Source: Bacteriovoracaceae bacterium (lineage in GTDB: Bacteria; Bdellovibrionota; Bacteriovoracia; Bacteriovoracales; Bacteriovoracaceae). Taken from it: 64,000 nucleotides of DNA. The DNA lies in NCBI GenBank assembly GCA_017858255.1, contig JAFMBV010000005.1, positions 1 to 64,000 of the forward strand, written 5' to 3'. Position numbers and translations under genes: made by a program. Shown here piece after piece: positions 8,878 to 17,204 of this stretch. The notes beneath the pieces were generated by a model. That model ran no database searches. It saw only the letters and a program-made list of their open reading frames with translations, and was not told the origin of the DNA. The first letter of the stretch is position 1; each line of letters begins with the position of its first letter.

Positions 8878-9702
8878 ATGATCCAAGTAAAAAAGTCTAC
8901 TGGGGAAAACCAAGAATTTTCGGAAGAGAAACTTATAACGTCCTTAAGATACACAGGGGCCACAGAGGATCAAATTCAGGACATATGCAAAAGTATTAAG
9001 AGTCAAATTCATGATGGTATTCCAACCAGGGTCATTTATAACTTAGCCTTTAGAAGATTGCGTCAAATATCACGACCTTTATCAGCTTATTACGGGACAA
9101 AGAGGGCCTTGCTTGAGCTTGGCCCAGATGGCTTTATATTTGAAAAGTACCTGGCTAAAATATTAGAGAATATTGGGTTTAAAGCGGTAACCAATATCGT
9201 TGTGCCTGGAAAGTGCGTCAATCATGAGGTCGATGTTATCGCAGAAAACTTGGAAGAAAGAATTCTTATCGAATGTAAATTTCATCGCTCACACGAAAGA
9301 AGTAATGATCTAAAAATCGCCCTCTATATTAAGGCGAGAGCTCTTGATATTTTTGATGGGCCCGACAAGGCCCTCTATGATGATTTCTGGTTGGTTTCTA
9401 ATACAAGCTTTAGTGAGGATGCTATTAGGTATTCTACATGCGCAGGGCTTAGACTTTGGGGTGCAAATTTCCCCCCGCAAAATACCTTACAAGACGTCAT
9501 CAGGGAGAATGGACTTGATCCTGTAACTTGTCTTTCCTCACTAAAGAAAGGAGAAAAGAAAATGCTCATTGAAAGCGATATTTTAATGGCAAAAGAAGTA
9601 AAGAAAAACCCTAATGTCTTAAAAGACATTGGACTTGAAACAACTCGTATAAAAAGGGTTTTAAATGAAATTGAAAATGTAACCCAGGGAAGTCTTAAAT
9701 GA
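8878..9702 (+). CDS. ATP-cone domain fused to PD-(D/E)XK endonuclease domain
   Basis: 274 residues. Residues 1-85 look like an ATP-cone (IQVKKSTGENQEFSEEKLITSLR and the later helices), the nucleotide-sensing module of ribonucleotide reductase and NrdR. Residues ~95-200 resemble an Mrr/REase-type nuclease: FEKYLAKILENIGF, then D119 in HEVDVIAEN and the E132-C-K134 pair in LIECKFH, matching D-(E/Q)xK. A ~70-residue tail follows. The combination suggests a nucleotide-regulated nuclease; target (DNA or RNA) unknown. The stop overlaps the start of the beta-CASP nuclease by four bases (ATGA), so the two are translationally coupled. Confidence 0.75.
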   Translation: MIQVKKSTGENQEFSEEKLITSLRYTGATEDQIQDICKSIKSQIHDGIPTRVIYNLAFRRLRQISRPLSAYYGTKRALLELGPDGFIFEKYLAKILENIGFKAVTNIVVPGKCVNHEVDVIAENLEERILIECKFHRSHERSNDLKIALYIKARALDIFDGPDKALYDDFWLVSNTSFSEDAIRYSTCAGLRLWGANFPPQNTLQDVIRENGLDPVTCLSSLKKGEKKMLIESDILMAKEVKKNPNVLKDIGLETTRIKRVLNEIENVTQGSLK

Positions 9703-11069
9703 ATATTAGTGTTGAATCTTTTGGTGGAGCAGATACCGTTACAGGTTCTTGTCATCTTATTAAAATAGAGCAAGAAAATTATTTAATTGATTCAGGTCTT
9801 TTTCAAGGAGCAGATTTAAAGCTCCATAAGAACATATCAAACCTTCCTTTTGAGATACTATCCATCGAAGCCATTATTCTTACTCACGCCCACCTTGATC
9901 ACTGTGGCCTTTTACCTCTTTATGCCAAAAAAGGTTACTCAAAGCCTATATATGCAACGGAGGCAACTAAAGACCTTGCAGCTATAATCCTTACTGATTC
10001 GGCGAAGATCCAACAAGGAAATGCGAACAGTCACAACAAGAAAACGAACAAAAAATCTCAACACGTAGAACCGCTATATCGACATGCTGATGTTGAGAGA
10101 GTTTTGAATCTCATAAAGGTCGTAGAACCTCACGAAATAAATCATCATAAAAATCTAAAATTTCGTCTCTTTCCCGCCGGTCACATACCAGGCGCCGTTA
10201 GTGCCTCGCTAGAAGTAGCAGACCAAAAGATTCTTTTTAGCGGTGATTTAGGTCGAGATGATGATCAAATCATGAGACCACCTGTGATTGAAGGCGGACA
10301 TGACTGCATCTTTATTGAATCAACTTACGGTGGTCACCAGCATGTATCAGGAGAAGTTGAAAAACTTCTGCCCCAAATGCTCAAACATATAATCAAAACA
10401 GGTTGTGTACTTCTTATCCCAGCATTTACCGTGGCCAGAAGCCAAATGCTTGTTAAGCTCTTTCATGACTTTTTTGAAAAAAACCCACAATTAAAAGTGC
10501 CTATTTTCATGGACTCCCCTATGGGACTAAAAGTTAATAAAGTATTTGAAAAACACCATGAATGGCTGAAACTGACTAAAGAGGAATACAATACAGCATT
10601 TACAGATGTTACCGAGGTAGATGAGAAGTGGGAGGCAGATAAACTAGAAAGTTTCCCTGAGGCCCATATCATCCTTACTTCAAGCGGAATGATGACGGGA
10701 GGGAAAGTTCTTAAGCACTTCTCTCGATTGGCCCTTGATAAAGATAATATCGTTTTCCTACCAGGTTATATGGGTGAGGACACTCTGGGTAACAGACTAG
10801 CATCAGGAGAGCGTGAGTTCTCTTATGAACAAGAAAGTATCAAAGTTAATTGCCAGATTATACAGACTCACCAGCTTTCCGCCCATGCTGATCAAAAGCA
10901 ATTAAGTAAATGGTTAGAGATTGCGGCCAATAGTAAGGAAAGAACTTCTATTTTCCTCATTCATGGTGAGAATGAGGAAAAAGAGAAGTTTATTATTTAT
11001 TTAAATGAGCTAGGCTTTAAAAAAGTAGAGAAAATGAATTATCGCAAAGCTGTTCAGATCTCTGTCTAG
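9699..11069 (+). CDS. Metallo-beta-lactamase/beta-CASP RNA exonuclease (CPSF/YSH1-like)
   Basis: 456 residues. The MBL core contains THAHLDHCG (HxHxDH at H66-H71), the AGHIPGAVSA histidine block and SGDLGRDD, all zinc ligands of the family. The beta-CASP insert follows with IFMDSPMGLKVN, ILTSSGMMTGGKV (motif B region), and the C-terminal RMBL block HQLSAHADQKQL. Known homologues degrade or process RNA in the cytoplasm (CPSF73, bacterial YSH1-type). It overlaps the ATP-cone nuclease gene by four bases and probably acts with it. A hairpin follows the stop. Confidence 0.88.
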   Translation: MNISVESFGGADTVTGSCHLIKIEQENYLIDSGLFQGADLKLHKNISNLPFEILSIEAIILTHAHLDHCGLLPLYAKKGYSKPIYATEATKDLAAIILTDSAKIQQGNANSHNKKTNKKSQHVEPLYRHADVERVLNLIKVVEPHEINHHKNLKFRLFPAGHIPGAVSASLEVADQKILFSGDLGRDDDQIMRPPVIEGGHDCIFIESTYGGHQHVSGEVEKLLPQMLKHIIKTGCVLLIPAFTVARSQMLVKLFHDFFEKNPQLKVPIFMDSPMGLKVNKVFEKHHEWLKLTKEEYNTAFTDVTEVDEKWEADKLESFPEAHIILTSSGMMTGGKVLKHFSRLALDKDNIVFLPGYMGEDTLGNRLASGEREFSYEQESIKVNCQIIQTHQLSAHADQKQLSKWLEIAANSKERTSIFLIHGENEEKEKFIIYLNELGFKKVEKMNYRKAVQISV

Positions 11070-11078
11070 AGTTCTTCA

Positions 11079-11103
11079 AAGGTTTCCTTTTTTAGGAAAC
11101 CTT
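11079..11103. terminator. Possible bidirectional hairpin terminator
   Basis: AAGGTTTCC and GGAAACCTT form a nine-base-pair stem with a T-rich loop between the convergent nuclease and kamA genes. The loop and right arm include the kamA stop codon and its last codons. There is no long T run after the stem, so intrinsic termination may be weak. Confidence 0.45.
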
Positions 11104-12438
11104 ATTAATCGCCTCTTTCACCATGGCTTCACGCATCTTTGGATCCTGCCATCTCTTCTGCGCCTCAGGTGATAACTTATGAATTGGATCATAGTAAGTA
11201 AAAACAGCACCCGGCTTCACGTAAGGCGCTTTCCATACTGATATGCCATTTTCTTCATCATAATATTCATAAGAGGCCACATGGCGCTTTCCGCCTCCAC
11301 CTGGAAGATCACAAACGAAAGTCGGAGTATTAAAGCCTGCAGTAGTTCCACGCACGGCCTTTTCAAGTTCAATAGCTTCTCTTAAGGTTGTCCTGAAATG
11401 TTCACAACCTGGGACCATGTCATGCATATACACATAGTAAGGCTGAATATTCATAAAACCTACTTGGCGGGTAAGCTTAACCATTGAGTCCACAGTATCG
11501 TTTACACCTGCCTGAAGAACGGCCTGATTTCTAACGATGATACCTCGGCTGAATAACCTCTCCATCGCCAATTGATTCCACTTCGTTATCTCTTTTGGTG
11601 AACTAAAGTGAGTATGAATGACAACTTGTTTTCCATAAGAGCGACCAAACTCATGGACTTCTGTAAGGGCCTGCAACCAAGCGTCGTCTGTCAGTATTTT
11701 TTGAGGAAAGATCGCAATACCTTTTGTAGCATAGCGGATTCTCCTGATATGAGGAATTTTAAGTAAGCTCTCGCCAATATATTTTAGCTGGGGAGCAGTC
11801 AGCATGTAACTATCCCCTCCCGAGATAACCACGTCTTCAATCAAGGGGTTTCTTAGAATATATTCAAAGGCATCATCCCACTTCTTTTGATTGGCCCCAT
11901 AGGTTTCCTTTTCCACAGTCTCAGTAGAGCCGCCGATAAGCCTACTTCTTGTACAATAGCTACAATATACAGGGCAAATGGTTGTGGGGAGGAAGAGAAC
12001 CTTATCAGGGTAGCGATGGGTCAGCATCGAAACAGGGGAATCAGTGTCCTCACTTAAACTATCTGATTCGTAATAAGGATGATCATCTAGAAATTGAGAA
12101 CCTAGAGGAAGAAACTGTTTTCTAAGAGGGTCGTCCCAAGGTTTTACCCAATTAATTAAAGCAAAGACATAAGGAGTTATCCTAATATTCATGGGGGTTA
12201 TTTTTTGACCGGCCTCTAAATCGCTCATTAATTCAGGTGTACACAATGGTCCTAGAATTTCTTGTACCTGTTTAATTTTTCGAATAGAGTTTTTTACTTG
12301 CCACTTATGATCTGCAAACTCTTCTCGTTTGACACCAGACCAAGCTGGAATTTTTTTCCAAAACTCATCATCACGAAAGTTTCGATGTTGGAGTTCCGGT
12401 ATCTTAATATCATTTTCAAGTTTATTGGTTTCACTCAT
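11092..12438 (-). CDS. kamA: KamA family radical SAM aminomutase (lysine 2,3-aminomutase-like)
   Basis: 448 residues. The radical-SAM cluster motif is CPVYCSYCTRS near residue 156, and the PLP-lysine motif PGGGGK lies near residue 384, both as in lysine 2,3-aminomutase, which makes beta-lysine from L-lysine. The length fits full KamA rather than the shorter EpmB, and no epmA or efp gene is nearby, so a metabolic or osmolyte role is possible. The adjacent upstream genes include a compatible-solute importer; a shared osmotic role is only an inference. The start has AGAGG upstream, preceded by a palindrome overlapping a likely promoter. Confidence 0.85.
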   Translation of the reverse strand: MSETNKLENDIKIPELQHRNFRDDEFWKKIPAWSGVKREEFADHKWQVKNSIRKIKQVQEILGPLCTPELMSDLEAGQKITPMNIRITPYVFALINWVKPWDDPLRKQFLPLGSQFLDDHPYYESDSLSEDTDSPVSMLTHRYPDKVLFLPTTICPVYCSYCTRSRLIGGSTETVEKETYGANQKKWDDAFEYILRNPLIEDVVISGGDSYMLTAPQLKYIGESLLKIPHIRRIRYATKGIAIFPQKILTDDAWLQALTEVHEFGRSYGKQVVIHTHFSSPKEITKWNQLAMERLFSRGIIVRNQAVLQAGVNDTVDSMVKLTRQVGFMNIQPYYVYMHDMVPGCEHFRTTLREAIELEKAVRGTTAGFNTPTFVCDLPGGGGKRHVASYEYYDEENGISVWKAPYVKPGAVFTYYDPIHKLSPEAQKRWQDPKMREAMVKEAINKVS

Positions 12439-12456
12439 AACATTACCTCTCTACCC

Positions 12457-12485
12457 GGTCATGGGTGTATGACCTTAATATTATA
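12457..12485 (-). promoter_or_regulatory. Promoter -10 box and palindromic operator upstream of kamA
   Basis: On the minus strand TATAAT (12485-12480) is followed by the inverted repeat GGTCAT-ACACCC-ATGACC (12474-12457). A repressor bound there would cover the expected transcription start of kamA. I see no good -35 box. The repeat is perfect over six bases per arm. Confidence 0.4.
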
Positions 12486-12552
12486 CATGTATTACTCACA
12501 AGCTATCCATTTACAGGAAGCCTTTTCCACTTATAAGCACCCGAAATTACAT

Positions 12553-12954
12553 TTATATTGTGCGTATAGTGTAATCTACTGCTGGAAGTGACTCGACAGA
12601 GGAAAATTGGGAAAGAGATGTAAACAAAAGACTGATGAGGCCATCGAGCATCATAGTAATAACGAAGAGCCAAAGAAAGACATGGATTTTTTGCTGAAGA
12701 GGCATATTCCAAAAACGATGATGAATATCCCCTAGGTTTAATTTGAGACTTTTACCGGATTGCCAGCGGAAAAGTTCAATGAAGGGAATGCGAAAATCTA
12801 GGATAACCTGCCCAGGACAATGAAAACAACTTACCCTTAAAGACTTACCAGGTCTTATAGGGACCCGCAGCTTTTGGCCACAGGTCGGACAACTAAATGT
12901 TTTCTTTGTCAGCTTAAGCCATAGAGGCTTGACAGCTTTTTGGACCATATCCAT
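12553..12954 (-). CDS. Zinc-ribbon membrane protein of unknown function
   Basis: 133 residues. The N-terminus carries two cysteine pairs, CPTC and CFHC, about 20 residues apart, a typical zinc ribbon (FSCPTCGQKL). Near residues 90-115 a single membrane helix follows (VFLWLFVITMMLDGLISLLF). The ribbon would face the cytoplasm. No family name can be given. It sits 49 bases downstream of the 147-residue unknown protein and 114 bases upstream of kamA on the same strand. ATG codons at 12954 and 12948 are both possible starts. Confidence 0.55.
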   Translation of the reverse strand: MDMVQKAVKPLWLKLTKKTFSCPTCGQKLRVPIRPGKSLRVSCFHCPGQVILDFRIPFIELFRWQSGKSLKLNLGDIHHRFWNMPLQQKIHVFLWLFVITMMLDGLISLLFTSLSQFSSVESLPAVDYTIRTI

Positions 12955-13003
12955 GGACGGACTCTACCACAATATTTCACGCCTATGAAATACGGTGCGG
13001 CAT

Positions 13004-13447
13004 CTAGGCGCGAAGTGACTTTTCGTTAACGAGAGAAAAGAACTCTCCTCTTTTTAAGCGCTCCTGCTTAAAAATTTGCACCTCAAAGGCCTTTACAATT
13101 GCTTTTATCTTATCTTCTTGTTGGAAGCCATCAATAAGTCCTTGGAGTAAGGCTTGATAATCTAAACTCATCATGGCCACTTTTTTGTGGGCGCGTACAT
13201 TATTAACTTTAAGGCAATAAGACGTTACTTCTGCAAAACCATCAAAGTATCTTTTATATTCTTTAGCACCTAGATCTCCTGCAAGCTCAGACAGTTCCAA
13301 GAACAAATTTAAAATATTACTAAACCCTTCTGGTCCAATGTCATCAAAGCTATCTTGTATTCGAATATTCTCTTCTTTAAGCTTATTGCCAATACGCTCT
13401 AATTCATCCCTAAAATATTTAAGCTCTGCCACTGACATCTGAGACAA
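13004..13447 (-). CDS. Helical cytoplasmic protein of unknown function
   Basis: 147 residues, predicted almost wholly helical with heptad-like charge (AELKYFRDELERIGNKLKEE). The TTG at 13447 has GGGAGG six bases upstream, so it is favoured over the ATG at 13438 (15 bases from the same site). The arrangement of helices recalls a four-helix HPt-type bundle, but no phosphorylatable HxxKG-type motif is evident (only NVRAHKKVAM). No signal peptide. Function unknown. Confidence 0.55.
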   Translation of the reverse strand: MSQMSVAELKYFRDELERIGNKLKEENIRIQDSFDDIGPEGFSNILNLFLELSELAGDLGAKEYKRYFDGFAEVTSYCLKVNNVRAHKKVAMMSLDYQALLQGLIDGFQQEDKIKAIVKAFEVQIFKQERLKRGEFFSLVNEKSLRA

Positions 13448-13565
13448 ACCAAACCTCCCTTTGAATTAATACATTTACAGTAATCGGTTTAGGATAAGAA
13501 AACAGGAGTTAAGTTTTTATTTAGTTTGGGCATAGGTTAGCGAGCAATTTAAGATCAACGCAATT

Positions 13566-15041
13566 TTATCTATTTATGCCTTTAGGAATAATTACCCGAT
13601 CGATTCCTTCAAATAATATATGAAGAAAGCTGGCCAAAAGGGCCGCTGGAATCGCACCTGTTAGAATAATACTATTATTGTTAAGTGAAAGCCCTGTCAC
13701 GATAAGTGAGCCTAAGCCACCTGCCCCAATAAAGGCTGCGAGTGTTGCTGTGCCGACATTTATAATGGCACTCGTCTTTATTCCTGCCATTATATTCACG
13801 CTCGCCAAAGGAAGTTGAATCAAGCGCAACTTCTCCCTCTTAGTCAGTCCCATTAAGTCTGCTGACTCATCGAGAGCAGGATCAATTTGGCTTATACCCG
13901 TATAGGTATTGCGAACAATGGGCAGTAGTCCATAAAGAAAAAGCGCCATATAAGCAGGCTGCGTCCCAATACCAAAAACAGGAATAAGAAAACACAGAAG
14001 TGCTAAAGATGGAATTGTCTGTAGAAGACCAGTACCGATCAAGGAAAATTGTGCTAATAAACGCGACTTCGTCGCCAGTATGCCAAGGGGCACTCCAAAG
14101 AGAATAGAGAAAAAGAGCGCCACAAAAACCAATTTTATGTGTTCTCCAGTTAGGCGAAGAATTTTCTTTAAAGGAATTCCCTGATTTTGCAATGATTCCT
14201 TACCAAGAAAAACAGCGGCAGCTTGATGAAAGCTATATCCTTGTAGTTCAACCAGAGAATTCAGCTCAATCATCATTTTTTCATTTATTTTTCCAAATAG
14301 CTTTTCTTCTAGTGCGGCCCAACTCTTTGGGAACCTTTCTGGAAAATTTTTCTTAGAGAGTAAGGTTGCTAAGTATTGCGAGAAGAAATTTTTATCGTCA
14401 TCTAAAAGAAATAAATTATAGCGCTTAATCTTGGCATCGGTAGAATAGACTTCCATGAGATCGACCTTGCCATTTTTTAAGGCCTCAAAGGCCAATGCGT
14501 GCTCCATGGCAGTAGGATGCTTAAAAGTAAAACCATAATGACGTTCAAGCGCCTTAAGGCCATCCCCCCTTCTAATAAACTCGTGAGTAAATACAGTTTT
14601 TAGATCTGAAAATTCCTTAAGGTCTGAGAGATTTTTTATTTTATATTTTTTAGCACCAGCTTCATTCAGAGCTAAAGCATATGTATTGTTAAAACCAAGT
14701 GAAGAAGACATGAGCATATCGTATTTCTTAAGCAATATTTTTCTGAGCTCATTTTCATCAACAATGAGGGTGTCATTCAAAATAGCTTCTCTAATTGTTC
14801 CAGTGTAGGCCGGATAAATATCAATTTCATCTTCCTTCAAGGCATTAAATATAATCCCAGAGCCTCCAAGACCAAATTTTCGCTCCACCCGAGCCTCTCC
14901 TGTATCCTCAATAATCTGTGACACAAGTTCTGCCAAGATATAACCTTCAGTGAAAACTTTTGAACCAACCTTAACCACTTTTTCTTGGGCAAACGAAGAG
15001 GAACACAGAATTATAATTAAAGAAGAGATTAAAAATTTCAC
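13566..15041 (-). CDS. Osmoprotectant-type ABC importer: substrate-binding protein fused to permease
   Basis: 491 residues. A signal peptide (MKFLISSLIIILCSSSFA) leads a QAT/OpuBC-type binding domain (VKVGSKVFTEGYILAELVSQ, GLGGSGIIFNALKEDEIDIY, PAYTGTI) to about residue 270. A permease domain with six or so helices follows, holding LQTIPSLALLCF and the coupling-loop region LMGLTKREKLRLIQLPLA. This would carry betaine, choline or another quaternary or thio-betaine substrate. Better-known fusions of this class (for example EgtUBC) have the permease first; here the binding domain leads, so after signal processing it would remain attached to the first helix. It overlaps the upstream ATPase gene by four bases. 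Confidence 0.85.
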   Translation of the reverse strand: MKFLISSLIIILCSSSFAQEKVVKVGSKVFTEGYILAELVSQIIEDTGEARVERKFGLGGSGIIFNALKEDEIDIYPAYTGTIREAILNDTLIVDENELRKILLKKYDMLMSSSLGFNNTYALALNEAGAKKYKIKNLSDLKEFSDLKTVFTHEFIRRGDGLKALERHYGFTFKHPTAMEHALAFEALKNGKVDLMEVYSTDAKIKRYNLFLLDDDKNFFSQYLATLLSKKNFPERFPKSWAALEEKLFGKINEKMMIELNSLVELQGYSFHQAAAVFLGKESLQNQGIPLKKILRLTGEHIKLVFVALFFSILFGVPLGILATKSRLLAQFSLIGTGLLQTIPSLALLCFLIPVFGIGTQPAYMALFLYGLLPIVRNTYTGISQIDPALDESADLMGLTKREKLRLIQLPLASVNIMAGIKTSAIINVGTATLAAFIGAGGLGSLIVTGLSLNNNSIILTGAIPAALLASFLHILFEGIDRVIIPKGINR

Positions 15042-15775
15042 AAGCTGATCTCCATAGGAATCTGGGCCCTTAAAAACTCATGAACAAATGGATCCAAAGG
15101 ATTGTGATAAAGTTCCTTAAAACTCGATGTTTGCACCACTCGCCCTTCATTAAGGAGGGTAATTCTATCACCTAGGAATGCAGCTTCTTGAATGTCGTGG
15201 GTAACCATAACGACTGTTTTATCTAGTTCCTTAAAGATGCTACGCAGCTCTCTTTGAAGAGAGGCCCTAACAATTGGATCAAGTGCGCTTAAGGGTTCAT
15301 CCAAGAGTACAATCTCGGGATCTAGTATTAGACCACGCATGAGAGATACTCTCTGTCTTTGACCACCACTAAGTTCGTGAGGAAACTTTTCTAGAAAGGA
15401 GAGGTCCAAATCAACCATCATGGCCAATTTAGAAAGTTTTTTTTGTATTTGTAATTTATCTAGTCCACGCACCTTTGCAGGAAGTAGGATATTATCCTCG
15501 GCGCACAGGTGAGGAAAAAGTCCTCCCTCCTGAGTAATATAGGCCATATGTGTGGTTCTTTCTCGCGCTTCTAAGAGATTTATATTACTTCCTTGAAGAG
15601 AGATCTCACCAGTATCAGGTTCGGTTAAACCGCCAATCATCCTAAGGAGAGTTGTTTTTCCAGAGCCACTAGCGCCTAAGAGAACGTGAATTTCCCCTCT
15701 CTCAATAGTTAAATCAAAATGATTTATCACGGCTTGTCCGTCAAAGGACTTGCTTACACCCTTAATATCGATCAT
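15038..15775 (-). CDS. ABC transporter ATP-binding protein (osmoprotectant type)
   Basis: 245 residues with a full ATPase set: Walker A GASGSGKTT, Q-loop YITQEGG, signature LSGGQRQRV, Walker B IVLLDEPLSALD and switch histidine VTHD. AAGG lies seven bases before the ATG. No C-terminal CBS regulatory pair is present, unlike OpuCA or ProV, so gating by ionic strength through CBS domains is not expected. It is the first gene of the importer operon and overlaps the fused permease by four bases. Confidence 0.9.
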   Translation of the reverse strand: MIDIKGVSKSFDGQAVINHFDLTIERGEIHVLLGASGSGKTTLLRMIGGLTEPDTGEISLQGSNINLLEARERTTHMAYITQEGGLFPHLCAEDNILLPAKVRGLDKLQIQKKLSKLAMMVDLDLSFLEKFPHELSGGQRQRVSLMRGLILDPEIVLLDEPLSALDPIVRASLQRELRSIFKELDKTVVMVTHDIQEAAFLGDRITLLNEGRVVQTSSFKELYHNPLDPFVHEFLRAQIPMEISL

Positions 15776-15866
15776 TATTTGGCCTTATGAAATTTCTTTT
15801 ACCTATTATGACCCATCAGAGTAATTAAAACACTTGAAACGGAAAAAAAATCAGGTTGTAGAAAAC

Positions 15867-15880
15867 TTAACTTGAGTTAA
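15867..15880. promoter_or_regulatory. Palindrome between divergent importer and porin-like genes
   Basis: TTAACT and AGTTAA are perfect inverted arms with a two-base spacer, lying in the 138-base gap between the divergently transcribed ABC importer and porin-like genes. A dimeric repressor or activator site shared by both is a reasonable guess. No clear promoter boxes are visible around it. Confidence 0.3.
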
Positions 15881-15913
15881 CAATAGTAAGACAACTGTTA
15901 GAGCGAGAAGACC

Positions 15914-17029
15914 ATGAGTTCAAATATTAAAAATATTGTATTAGCTGCGACTTGTTCAGTATTAAGCTTACCAGCAACGGCCTATAATTTACTCAAAGAA
16001 ACCGATGTATCTGGTCAGCTTAGTCTTGGTGGAAACTATGTTGATAACAAACAAGTTGAAGCTCGTGTTTTTGGAATAACTGGTTATATAAACCTGAAGA
16101 CAACTCTACCCGCTTCTCTTGAGCTAGACGTGTCTACCGGTGTGACGATGGAGTCAGGCTCTAACAACTCTTTTATTGTTGATGAATATGCCCCACGTAG
16201 ACAGGTACGCCTCAAAAGGGCGTTTATTAAATGGAGTCCGCTTAGTTTCTTTCAATTTAAAGCAGGGGCCATTAATCAGCGTGATTACTTCGCTCCCTTA
16301 CTTTTAACTAGAACAGCTTTTCTTGGCGCACAGGAAGAATTATTTTACAAATTTAGTGAAAATCATAAAATCTTTTTCCGTATGCAACAGGCAATACCAA
16401 ATAACTTAAACCTGACTCAAAGAATTGGGATTGTAGAAGATGGTACGCCGAGCTTTCTTATGGAAACAGTAGGCCTAGACTTTGATGGTGATCTCTTCGC
16501 CTTTTACGCCAATGCGGGCCGCTGGAGCTATGACTCTCTTAGTACGGGAGCTGCATTTCAATCCCAATTCCTAGGAAATAGCGTGAGTGGTGGATCTCAG
16601 CTCAATAGTGATTTCTTATATCGATACTCTGGCTATACTGGATCCTCGGCCATAAGAACCCATTTTAGTGATGATTTTGGCATCAAGTTCTGGGGACAAT
16701 ATCTCTATAACGACAAGGCTCCAGAAACGCGAAACAAGGGATATGCTGTAAAAAGCTCTCTCATTCTTGGTAATTGGCAGCCATCTTTTTTAATGTTTAG
16801 AAATGAGTCTGATTCCTCACCGGCATTTTACAATAGTTCTTTTTTCTCCCATAACAATCATGAAGGTTACAGTGTTGAGTTAAAATACGCAGACCCTTAT
16901 GATAAAAATGACGATAAGGTGACGGCCTTTATCAACTACGTTGATTCTTCACCAATTAAATTCAATGCCTTTCAATCAGACACAAAGAAAGTAAATTTCT
17001 CCATAAAATTTCCATTTGAATTTAATTAA
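15914..17029 (+). CDS. Porin-like outer-membrane protein
   Basis: 371 residues with a signal peptide cut near ATA (VLSLPATA). The mature part is built of alternating hydrophobic/polar strands with many aromatic residues, for example ARVFGITGYINLKTTLPASLE and FRMQQAIPNN, and ends in phenylalanine-containing FPFEFN, consistent with a beta-barrel of 14-16 strands. No named family recognised. It diverges from the osmoprotectant importer, so it may supply that substrate through the outer membrane; this is inference from position only. Confidence 0.65.
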   Translation: MSSNIKNIVLAATCSVLSLPATAYNLLKETDVSGQLSLGGNYVDNKQVEARVFGITGYINLKTTLPASLELDVSTGVTMESGSNNSFIVDEYAPRRQVRLKRAFIKWSPLSFFQFKAGAINQRDYFAPLLLTRTAFLGAQEELFYKFSENHKIFFRMQQAIPNNLNLTQRIGIVEDGTPSFLMETVGLDFDGDLFAFYANAGRWSYDSLSTGAAFQSQFLGNSVSGGSQLNSDFLYRYSGYTGSSAIRTHFSDDFGIKFWGQYLYNDKAPETRNKGYAVKSSLILGNWQPSFLMFRNESDSSPAFYNSSFFSHNNHEGYSVELKYADPYDKNDDKVTAFINYVDSSPIKFNAFQSDTKKVNFSIKFPFEFN

Positions 17030-17087
17030 TTTTATTTTTCGCATACCTCGACTAGGCCTTTGCCTCTAAATCCCTTAAAAAATGCCA

Positions 17088-17114
17088 ATTGCATAATACA
17101 CTGCGTAGTGCAAT
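17088..17114. repeat. Imperfect inverted repeat upstream of the dif-like site
   Basis: ATTGCA and TGCAAT flank an inner CACT-GCGT-AGTG hairpin. The left part also holds CATAA, the inner core of a Xer-arm-like sequence. It may be an accessory site or an unrelated hairpin. It lies 27 bases before the dif-like site. Confidence 0.3.
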
Positions 17115-17141
17115 ATGAATTCAATAACTTACACTACTTTT

Positions 17142-17169
17142 AGTACCCATAATGTAAATTATGGGTCCA
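17142..17169 (+). other. dif: Probable dif-like Xer recombination site
   Basis: Left arm AGTACCCATAA, six-base centre TGTAAA, right arm TTATGGGTCCA. The inner halves CATAA-TGTA-A-TTATG are the conserved core of proteobacterial dif sites, with the standard 11-6-11 spacing. From remembered E. coli dif, about 18 of 28 positions agree. A perfect nine-base inverted repeat (ACCCATAAT / ATTATGGGT, 17145-17166) lies within it. It sits 35 bases upstream of a tyrosine recombinase gene with a complete active site, which supports the reading strongly. It could instead be a promoter operator. Confidence 0.65.
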
Positions 17170-17204
17170 AACACAGACTTTAAACTATTATCCAGGCGAT
17201 CCGG

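Noticed and set aside
9375-9773. Minus-strand frame of 132 residues
   Set aside because: Antisense shadow of the ATP-cone nuclease gene and the start of the MBL gene, whose motifs are clear.
12262-12712. Frames at 12262-12591 (+) and 12503-12712 (-)
   Set aside because: They cross the kamA start and promoter or the zinc-ribbon gene in other frames and look random.
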